64,000 nt of DNA. It comes from Pseudonocardia hydrocarbonoxydans. Its GTDB lineage: Bacteria; Actinomycetota; Actinomycetes; Mycobacteriales; Pseudonocardiaceae. The notes beneath the pieces are model-generated. The model made no database searches. It was not told where the DNA came from and saw only the letters and a program-made list of their open reading frames with translations. The stretch covers positions 1-64,000 of the forward strand of contig NZ_BJNG01000030.1 of assembly GCF_006539565.1 (NCBI RefSeq), in the 5' to 3' direction. Shown piece by piece: positions 57,945 to 64,000 of the stretch. A program made the translations under genes and the position numbers. Every line of letters begins with the position of its first letter. The first letter of the stretch is position 1.

Positions 57945-59099
57945 ATGCGACGGGCCCTGATCGCGACGGCCGTGTTCCTGGTCGGCGCGCTGGGCGTCGC
58001 GACGGTCACCTGGGTCGGTGCCGCGGGGTCGACCGCCCCGCCGGTGCCGGGCGTGTCGGTCGTCCACGAGCCGGCCGTGGGGGCCACGGACGTCGGCCCG
58101 GCGGCGCCGGCCACCGTGTCCGTCGCCGGCGGCACGCTCGACGCGGTCGCGCTCACCGGCCCGGACGGCGCGGCCGTCGAGGGCGCCCCCGGCGACGGCG
58201 GCGCGTCCTGGAGCACGACGGCCGACCTCGCCTACGACACCACCTACACCTGGTCGGGCACCGCGCGCGGCCCCGACGGCCGGGCGGTCCCCGTCGACGG
58301 GGCGTTCACCACCGTGGCTCCCGCCGACGTCGTGCGCGGCGTGCTCGACATCGGCGACGGCCGCACCGTCGGGATCGCCGCGCCGATCGGGATCCAGTTC
58401 GACGCGCACGTGGAGGACCGGGCGGCGGTCGAGCGCGCGCTGTCGGTGCGGACCTCCGTGCCCGTCGAGGGGTCGTGGGGCTGGCTGCCCGACGAGAACG
58501 GCGGGTCGCGGGTGCACTGGCGGCCCGCGGAGTACTGGCCCCCGTACACGCAGGTCACCGTCACCGCCGACCTGTTCGGCGTCGCCTACGGCGGCGGCGC
58601 CTACGGTCGCGCCGACGTCACCTCCACCTTCTCGATCGGGCGCGCGCAGATCGTGCGGGCCGACGTGAACAGCCACCGGATGCTGGTGTTCCGCGACGGC
58701 GAGCAGGTGGCCGACTACCCGGCCAGCTACGGCCTGTCCGGCGACCCCGACCGCACCACCCGCTCCGGGATCCACGTCGTCACCGAGCGGTTCACCGACA
58801 AGCGGATGGTCAGCGAGCGCTACGGCTACGACCTCGTCGAGAAGTGGGCGGTCCGGATCAGCAACAACGGCGAGTTCATCCACGCCAACCCGGCGTCGTC
58901 GGCGGCGCAGGGCTCGTCCAACGTCACCCACGGCTGCGTCAACCTCTCCACCGCCGACGCCCGCGCCTACTACGACACCGCGCTCTACGGCGACCCGGTC
59001 GAGGTCACCGGCACCGACGTGCCGCTGGCCGAGCGCGACGGCGACATCTGGGACTGGACGCTGTCCTACGACCGGTGGCGGGGGCTGTCCGCACTCTGA
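57945..59099 (+). CDS. L,D-transpeptidase (YkuD) with two Ig-like domains
   Basis: A 384-residue exported enzyme resembling mycobacterial LdtMt2: N-terminal membrane/signal segment, two Ig-like domains (about residues 40-130 and 130-235) and a YkuD catalytic domain ending in SSNVTHGCVNLST with the His-Cys pair H329/C331. It makes 3-3 crosslinks in peptidoglycan. It follows murB by 33 bases on the same strand, so both cell-wall genes may be cotranscribed. Confidence 0.92.
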   Translation: MRRALIATAVFLVGALGVATVTWVGAAGSTAPPVPGVSVVHEPAVGATDVGPAAPATVSVAGGTLDAVALTGPDGAAVEGAPGDGGASWSTTADLAYDTTYTWSGTARGPDGRAVPVDGAFTTVAPADVVRGVLDIGDGRTVGIAAPIGIQFDAHVEDRAAVERALSVRTSVPVEGSWGWLPDENGGSRVHWRPAEYWPPYTQVTVTADLFGVAYGGGAYGRADVTSTFSIGRAQIVRADVNSHRMLVFRDGEQVADYPASYGLSGDPDRTTRSGIHVVTERFTDKRMVSERYGYDLVEKWAVRISNNGEFIHANPASSAAQGSSNVTHGCVNLSTADARAYYDTALYGDPVEVTGTDVPLAERDGDIWDWTLSYDRWRGLSAL

Positions 59100-59134
59100 G
59101 TTTCGCCGGTGCGCCCCCGCGGGTACCGGCCCTC

Positions 59135-59338
59135 ATGAGCTCCCCCGAGGACAGGGCCCGCACCCGCGCCGAACCGCTGCCCGAGGAGGCGGCCGCCGAG
59201 ACCGGCGACGAGGACCGCGAGGCCGGGGCCGCGGCGATCCTGGCCGAGAGCGAGCAGCGCCTGGCGCAGGCGGCGGACGCCGACGCCCCGGCCGACGCCG
59301 CCGACGAGCACCGCACGACGCCCGAGACCTCGCGCTGA
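59135..59338 (+). CDS. Small acidic conserved protein
   Basis: A 67-residue acidic protein; the segment AAAILAESEQRLAQAADADA followed by EHRTTPE corresponds to a small conserved actinobacterial protein of unknown function whose signature is a short ILADSE-like helix. Start ATG 59135, 35 bases after the transpeptidase stop. Ends four bases before the convergent SDR stop. Confidence 0.65.
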   Translation: MSSPEDRARTRAEPLPEEAAAETGDEDREAGAAAILAESEQRLAQAADADAPADAADEHRTTPETSR

Positions 59339-59341
59339 CCC

Positions 59342-60082
59342 CTACGAGGGCTCGCGGTACGCCCGCATCGGGGTGGCCTGCGCGCGGGGCTTGAGCACGA
59401 TCTGGTCCAGGTTGACGTGGCTCGGGCGGGTGGCGGCGAACGCGATGACGTCGGCCACGTCGTCGGCGGTGAGCGGAGTGATGCCCCGGTACACCTCGTC
59501 GGCCCGGGCCTGGTCGCCGCCGAAGCGGACGAGGGAGAAGTCGGTCTCGACCATCCCGGGCAGGATCTCGGTGAGCCGCACCGGCTGCCCGAGCAGCTCG
59601 CCGCGCAGCGTGCGGTGCAGCATCGCCTGGGCGTGCTTGGCGCCGGTGTAGCCCGCGCCGTTGTCGTAGGGCTCCAGCGCCGCGATCGAGGTGACGGTGA
59701 CGATGTGCCCGTCGCCGGAGGCGAGCAGCGCGGGGAGCAGGGCCTTCGTGACGCGCAGCGTGCCGATGACGTTGGTCTCGAACATCCAGCGCCAGTCCTC
59801 CTCGTCGGCCTCCGCGACGGGTTCGAACCCCTTCGCCCCGCCGGCGTTGTTGACCAGCAGCCGGCACTCGGGCACCGCGGCGGCGAACGCGGCCACCGAC
59901 TCGGCGTCGGTGACGTCGAGGCGTACCGCGGTGCCGTCGATCTCCTTCGCGATCTCGGCGCAGCGGTCGACGCGGCGCGCACCGAGGACGACGTGGAAGC
60001 CGGCGGAGGCCAGTGCGCGGGCGGTGGCGGCGCCGATGCCCGAGCTGGCTCCGGTGACGACGGCGACGGGAGGGGTGCTCAT
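59342..60082 (-). CDS. Short-chain dehydrogenase/reductase (YdfG-like)
   Basis: A 246-residue SDR: TGASSGIGAATA, NNAGGAKGFEPV, catalytic Ser in VTVTSIAALEP and YTGAK as YxxxK, then LPGMVETDFSLVRF, as in the YdfG/serine-3-dehydrogenase branch acting on short hydroxy acids. TAGTTT ends six bases before the ATG and no ribosome site is present, so the mRNA is probably leaderless. Confidence 0.88.
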   Translation of the reverse strand: MSTPPVAVVTGASSGIGAATARALASAGFHVVLGARRVDRCAEIAKEIDGTAVRLDVTDAESVAAFAAAVPECRLLVNNAGGAKGFEPVAEADEEDWRWMFETNVIGTLRVTKALLPALLASGDGHIVTVTSIAALEPYDNGAGYTGAKHAQAMLHRTLRGELLGQPVRLTEILPGMVETDFSLVRFGGDQARADEVYRGITPLTADDVADVIAFAATRPSHVNLDQIVLKPRAQATPMRAYREPS

Positions 60083-60096
60083 GGGAGGAAACTAGA

Positions 60097-60339
60097 TCAG
60101 TCGTCGAGGCCCTGCTGCGCGCCCCGGGAGCCGCGCCGGGCGGCCGCGCGCTGCCAGCGGAAGATCCCCCAGCCCACCCCGCCCAGCGCCGCGCCCGCCA
60201 CGCAGGTCGCGAACGGGACGCCCGGGGCCTGTCCGGTGGCCAGGAGCCCGGCCGCGCCGAGCGCCCACAGCGCCGATCCCGCGCCGACGACCGTGGTCAT
60301 GTCGGACAGGTGGCGGGGCAGGGGCGGGGGATCGGCCAC
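60097..60339 (-). CDS. DUF2530 membrane protein
   Basis: An 80-residue protein with two hydrophobic segments (TTVVGAGSALWALGAAGLL, VPFATCVAGAALGGVGWGIF) and a basic C-terminus, matching DUF2530. Function unknown. GTG start at 60339, divergent from the NCS2 permease. Confidence 0.8.
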   Translation of the reverse strand: MADPPPLPRHLSDMTTVVGAGSALWALGAAGLLATGQAPGVPFATCVAGAALGGVGWGIFRWQRAAARRGSRGAQQGLDD

Positions 60340-60379
60340 GCAGTCAGCGTAGTGATCGATGTCGACCTACGGTGTCGCC

Positions 60380-61816
60380 GTGATCGAGCGCTTCTTCCGC
60401 GTGGCCGAGCGCGGTTCCACCGTCCCCCGCGAGCTGCGTGGCGGTCTCGTCACCTTCGTGACGATGAGCTACATCATCGTGCTCAACCCGCTGATCCTCG
60501 GCAGCTTCGCAGCGGACGGTCCGGGGGCGAAGGCCGACGTCACCGGCGCCGTGCTGAGCGTGCCCCAGGTCGCGGCCGTCACCGCGCTGGTCGCCGGGGT
60601 CATGACGGTGATCTTCGGGCTGGTCGCGAACTACCCGTTCGCGATCGCCACCGGGCTGGGCATCAACACCCTCGTCGCGGTGACGATCGCGCCACTGGTG
60701 ACGTGGCCGGAGGCGATGGGGCTGGTCGTCGTCAACGGCCTGGTGATCGTGCTGCTCGCCGTCACCGGGTTCCGCACGGCGGTGTTCGACGCGGTGCCGC
60801 CCGAGTTGAAGGCCGCGATCGCCGTGGGGATCGGGTTGTTCATCGCGTTCATCGGGCTGGTCGACGCCGGGTTCGTGCGCCGGATCGCCGACGCCGCGAA
60901 CACCACGGTGCCGGTCGGGCTGGGCATCGGCGGGTCCATCGCGTCCTGGCCGACGGCGGTGTTCGTCCTCGGCCTGCTGGTGACCTCGCTGCTGGTGGCC
61001 CGTGGCGTGCGGGCGGGGATCCTGCTCGGCGTCGCGGTGACGACGGTGGTCGCGATCGTCGTCGAGTCCGTCGTGCGCGTCGGGCCGTCGATGGGGACGA
61101 ACCCGCAGGGGTGGGCGCTGTCGGTGCCCGCCCTGCCGGACAGCGTGTTCGGGGTGCCGGACCTGTCCCTGGTCGGTGCGGTGTCGTTCGGGGCGTTCGC
61201 GCGGCTCGACGTCGTCACCGTGGCGCTGCTCGTGTTCACCCTCGTGCTCGCCAACTTCTTCGACGCGATGGGCACGATGACCGCCCTGGGCAGGCAGGCC
61301 GGGTTCGTCGGGAAGGACGGCCAGCTGCCCGGCATCGGGCGGGCGCTGATCGTCGAGGGTGCGGGGGCGGTGGCCGGAGGGGCGGCGTCGAGCTCGTCGA
61401 ACACGGTGTTCGTGGAGTCCGCGTCGGGGATCGCGGAGGGGGCGCGGACGGGGCTGGCCAACGTCGTCACCGGGGTGCTGTTCCTGCTCGCGATGTTCTT
61501 CACCCCGCTCTACGCGATCGTGCCGATCGAGGCGGCGGCACCGGCGCTCGTGGTGGTCGGGGCGCTGATCATGCGGCAGATCTCCGAGATCGACCTCTCC
61601 GAGTTCCGGGTGGCCCTGCCGGTCTTCCTGACGATCGTGGTCATGCCGTTCACCTACTCGATCGCCAACGGCATCGGCGCCGGGTTCGTCAGCTGGGTGC
61701 TGCTCGCCGCGGCCACCGGCCGGGCGCGGTCGGTGCACCCGCTGATGTGGGTCGTGGCTGTGGCGTTCGTCGCGTACTTCGCCGTGGGCCCGCTGCGGGC
61801 ACTGCTCGTCGGATAG
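60380..61816 (+). CDS. NCS2-family purine/pyrimidine permease (AzgA-like)
   Basis: A 478-residue permease with 12-14 hydrophobic segments. RFFRVAERGSTVPRELRGGLVTFVTMSYIIVLNP, ATGLGINTLVAVTIAP and ANFFDAMGTMTALGRQAG then SSSSNTVFVESASGIAEGARTGL identify the AzgA-like (adenine/guanine/hypoxanthine) branch. I chose GTG 60380 because TACGGT lies six bases before it and the family starts here; ATG 60359 adds seven residues. Confidence 0.9.
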   Translation: MIERFFRVAERGSTVPRELRGGLVTFVTMSYIIVLNPLILGSFAADGPGAKADVTGAVLSVPQVAAVTALVAGVMTVIFGLVANYPFAIATGLGINTLVAVTIAPLVTWPEAMGLVVVNGLVIVLLAVTGFRTAVFDAVPPELKAAIAVGIGLFIAFIGLVDAGFVRRIADAANTTVPVGLGIGGSIASWPTAVFVLGLLVTSLLVARGVRAGILLGVAVTTVVAIVVESVVRVGPSMGTNPQGWALSVPALPDSVFGVPDLSLVGAVSFGAFARLDVVTVALLVFTLVLANFFDAMGTMTALGRQAGFVGKDGQLPGIGRALIVEGAGAVAGGAASSSSNTVFVESASGIAEGARTGLANVVTGVLFLLAMFFTPLYAIVPIEAAAPALVVVGALIMRQISEIDLSEFRVALPVFLTIVVMPFTYSIANGIGAGFVSWVLLAAATGRARSVHPLMWVVAVAFVAYFAVGPLRALLVG

Positions 61817-61836
61817 TTGTTGTAGGCTAAGTAGAC

Positions 61837-63105
61837 GTGACCGCCACCGTCGACGCCCCTGCCCCGCGGTCGACGTTCGCCTCGCTGCGGGTCCGCAACT
61901 ACCGGTTCTTCGCCGCCGGGCAGATCGTCTCCCTGGCCGGCACCTGGATGCAGCGGGTGGCCCAGGACTGGCTGGTCCTCGACCTCTCCGGCGGCAGCGC
62001 CACCGCGCTCGGCATCGCCGCGGCGCTGCAGTTCTCCCCGACGCTCGTGCTGTCGCTGTGGGGCGGCGTGCTCGCCGACCGCCTCGACAAGCGCCGCGCC
62101 CTGATCGTCCTGCAGACGGGGATGGGGGTGTGCGCGCTGGTCCTCGGCACCGCCGTCGTCACCGGGGTGGTGGCCCTGTGGCACGTCTACCTGCTCTGCC
62201 TGCTGCTCGGCTGCTTCTCCGCGCTCGACGTGCCGGTGCGCCAGGCCTTCGTGCCCGAGCTCGTCGGCGACGCGCAGCTCGGCAACGCCGTCGCGCTGAA
62301 CTCGCTGACCTTCAACCTCGCCCGGATCGTCGGCCCGTCGGTGGCCGGGGTGCTCATCGCCGTGACCGGCACCGGCTGGGTGTTCCTGATCAACGCGGCC
62401 AGCTTCGCCGCGGTGATCGCCGGGCTCGCGCTGATGGACCCCGCGCGGCTGCACCGCGTGACGCCGGTGCCGCGCGCCCCCGGCCAGCTCCGTGAGGGGC
62501 TGCGCTACGTCCGCGGCCGGCCCGACCTCGTCGCCGTCCTGGCGCTGGTGTTCCTCGTCTCGACCTTCGGCATCAACTTCTACCTGACGCTCGCGCTGCT
62601 GGCGCGCAACGTGTTCGGCCTCGGTGCCGACGCCTACGGGCTGCTCACGACGCTGCTCGCCGTCGGGTCGGTGGGGGGTGCGGTGCTCGCGGCGCGGCGG
62701 CTGCGGCGTCCCCGGCTGCGCCTGGTCACCGGGGCGGCGCTCGCGTTCGGGGTGCTCGTGACGCTGGCCGGTCTGATGCCGACCTACCTGCTCACCGGGG
62801 TGGTCATGGTGCCGCTCGGGTTCGCCGCGCTGACGTTCACGACCGCGGCGAACTCGGCGGTGCAGCTCTCGGTGGAGCCCGCGATGCGCGGGCGGGTGAT
62901 GGGGCTCTACATCCTGCTGTTCCTCGGCGGGACGCCGGTCGGGGCACCGCTGCTGGGGTTGCTCGCCGAGAGCTGGGGCGGCCGCTCGCCGCTCGTGCTC
63001 GGCGGGGTGGTCACGGTGGCGTCGGTGCTGGTGGTGACGCTCGTGCTGGTGTGCCGCGGCGGTGGACCGAGGGCCCTCTTGCGCCGGGAACCAAGCTTAG
63101 GCTAA
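61837..63105 (+). CDS. MFS exporter (EntS/DHA3-like)
   Basis: A 422-residue MFS transporter of the MFS_3 group, which includes the enterobactin exporter EntS and several drug exporters. It starts with FASLRVRNYRFFAAGQIVSLAGTWMQRVAQDWLV and has GVLADRLDKRRAL after helix 2. Export of a small amphipathic compound, perhaps a siderophore, is possible. TAGGCT eight bases before the GTG may be the -10. The end of the gene lies within an iron-box-like sequence. Confidence 0.85.
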   Translation: MTATVDAPAPRSTFASLRVRNYRFFAAGQIVSLAGTWMQRVAQDWLVLDLSGGSATALGIAAALQFSPTLVLSLWGGVLADRLDKRRALIVLQTGMGVCALVLGTAVVTGVVALWHVYLLCLLLGCFSALDVPVRQAFVPELVGDAQLGNAVALNSLTFNLARIVGPSVAGVLIAVTGTGWVFLINAASFAAVIAGLALMDPARLHRVTPVPRAPGQLREGLRYVRGRPDLVAVLALVFLVSTFGINFYLTLALLARNVFGLGADAYGLLTTLLAVGSVGGAVLAARRLRRPRLRLVTGAALAFGVLVTLAGLMPTYLLTGVVMVPLGFAALTFTTAANSAVQLSVEPAMRGRVMGLYILLFLGGTPVGAPLLGLLAESWGGRSPLVLGGVVTVASVLVVTLVLVCRGGGPRALLRREPSLG

Positions 63106-63111
63106 CCTCAT
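63093..63111. promoter_or_regulatory. DtxR/IdeR-like iron box without an obvious gene
   Basis: The minus strand carries AGGTTAGCCTAAGCT, 13 of 15 bases of the DtxR/IdeR core AGGTTAGSCTAACCT. It overlaps the stop of the MFS gene and is followed by a terminator, not a gene start. Confidence 0.5.
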
Positions 63112-63155
63112 GCACGTCGCTTCGTGGTGGGAGCGGCGCGTCAGTTCGGGACGGT

Positions 63156-63189
63156 ATCGGGGCCCTGGCCGGTTGGCCAGGGCCCCGAT
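63156..63189. terminator. Bidirectional terminator between the MFS and GH16 genes
   Basis: A perfect 15-bp stem (63156-63170 with 63175-63189) and a four-base GGTT loop between the convergent genes. Confidence 0.85.
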
Positions 63190-63196
63190 CCGTGTG

Positions 63197-63985
63197 TCAG
63201 CCCGGCAGGGCGTACCGGGCGACCCGGTCGACCTGCATGCTCGACGCCCGCACCTCGCCGGTGCCCTCGGGGAACCAGTCCAGCTGCACGCACAGGTGCA
63301 TCGGCCCCGGGGGGAACGCCCCGGTGTCGGTGGTGCGGAACCACTGCTCGCCGTCGACGGACGCGGTGATCGCCTCGGGGGTCCACTCCACGGCCCAGTC
63401 GTGCCACTGCGTCGCGTCGATCTCCACCTCCCCGGTGACGGGCGGGCCGTCGCCGTGGTGGAGGAAGAACCCGGTGCGCTGCCGGGTGGGGTCCTGCATC
63501 TCGACGACGTCGATCTCCCCGTCGGCGGGGTCGCCGGAGTCCGGCCACAGCAGCACCACCGCGTCGTAGGAGGGGTCCGAGACCGGGGCGCGCACGCGCG
63601 CCTCCCACCGCCCGTACCGCTGCCCCGGTGACCAGCACATCCCCGCCGTGGTGCCCTCGGCGTCGCCGGTGAGCGTCAGGACGCCGTCCTCGACGGTGGC
63701 CGCCGACGGGGAGCGCATACCCCGGCCGGCGTGGCCGGGGCCGTCGTAGAGCTCCCACTGCGCGAGGCCCGAGGAGAAGTCGTCCTCCTGGGCCGGGGTG
63801 CCCCAGTCGACGGGGGCGGGGTCGACGGGGGCGGGGTCCCGGGTGGGGGTGGCGGTGGCCGTCGGGGGCGCGTCGCGCGGGGCGGGGTCGGTGGCGCCCG
63901 TGCCGGGGGCGAAGACGATCAGCACGACGGCGATGCCGGTCGACAGGTAGCGCCGGATCAGGTCCTCGATCTCGTCGACGGTCAC
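63197..63985 (-). CDS. Exported GH16-like glycoside hydrolase
   Basis: A 262-residue protein with an N-terminal hydrophobic segment (about residues 14-28), a Pro/Thr/Asp linker to about residue 60, and a GH16/concanavalin-like domain. The active site GEIDVVEM gives the catalytic E157 and E162 of the ExDxxE motif. It probably cuts a beta-1,3- or mixed beta-glucan outside the cell. GTG start 63985, with GAGGA about ten bases upstream at the very edge of the window. It is shorter than many relatives but looks complete. Confidence 0.85.
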   Translation of the reverse strand: MTVDEIEDLIRRYLSTGIAVVLIVFAPGTGATDPAPRDAPPTATATPTRDPAPVDPAPVDWGTPAQEDDFSSGLAQWELYDGPGHAGRGMRSPSAATVEDGVLTLTGDAEGTTAGMCWSPGQRYGRWEARVRAPVSDPSYDAVVLLWPDSGDPADGEIDVVEMQDPTRQRTGFFLHHGDGPPVTGEVEIDATQWHDWAVEWTPEAITASVDGEQWFRTTDTGAFPPGPMHLCVQLDWFPEGTGEVRASSMQVDRVARYALPG

Positions 63986-64000
63986 GGCTGCTCAGTCCTC

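Noticed and set aside
63109-63631. A 173-codon frame starting right after the iron box
   Set aside because: It runs through the perfect terminator hairpin and antisense to the GH16 gene; its composition is that of a shadow frame.

Overview
The window is about 73% G+C chromosomal DNA from an actinomycete. GTG starts, GTGA/ATGA stop-start overlaps, an hbhA-type locus, a lon gene with a ClgR-like box and an MftR regulator all point to the Pseudonocardiaceae, plausibly Pseudonocardia; this is inference from protein style, with no 16S gene present. I see no prophage, insertion sequence, CRISPR array or rRNA. It reads as ordinary core and metabolic chromosome with a few accessory genes.

Layout. 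1-3.7 kb: the end of a repeat-rich protein, a monoacylglycerol-lipase-like hydrolase, an acetoacetate-decarboxylase-like protein, and a cysteine dioxygenase-rhodanese pair preceded by a cysteine-containing leader peptide. 3.7-6.2 kb: an acyl-CoA dehydrogenase, a protein built of three-residue repeats with twelve evenly spaced cysteines, and a phosphotransferase. 6.2-11.4 kb: a SorC regulator diverging from a polyol-type ABC transporter (binding lipoprotein plus two permeases, no ATPase) and a zinc alcohol dehydrogenase, with two identical 12-bp palindromes between them. 11.4-17.5 kb: a DUF559-type nuclease-like gene between inverted repeats, hrpA, and a tandemly duplicated upstream region carrying two sigma-R-type promoters.

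17.5-22.4 kb: a coupled SDR/serine hydrolase/GNAT operon, DUF72, an MFS transporter and a LysR regulator. 22.3-30.2 kb: a leftward catabolic cluster (acyl-CoA synthetase, P450, MHS-type transporter, SDR, UbiD, UbiX) with a [3Fe-4S] ferredoxin and an internally deleted methyltransferase nearby. 30.3-36.2 kb: a sortase-like protein lacking its catalytic Cys, prpE, a BLUF photoreceptor, a LysR regulator and a Glu/Leu-type dehydrogenase. 36.4-42.6 kb: an SGNH hydrolase, a metallochaperone, tRNA-Glu/Asp/Phe, a second BLUF protein, a lipoprotein, a GGDEF protein and an orphan MftR-like regulator.

42.6-64 kb: an Ala/Pro-rich secreted protein, a cold-shock protein, an epimerase, DUF445, a crcB pair diverging from an HTH-hbhA-DUF2516 locus, lon, a BBE-type oxidase, an ArsR/SRPBCC pair, purU and a DUF2505 gene back-to-back with murB, an L,D-transpeptidase, an SDR, DUF2530, an NCS2 permease, an MFS exporter followed by an iron-box-like sequence with no gene of its own, and a GH16 lipoprotein-like hydrolase. 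Several genes appear to be leaderless, with a TANNNT-type -10 six to eight bases before the start codon.
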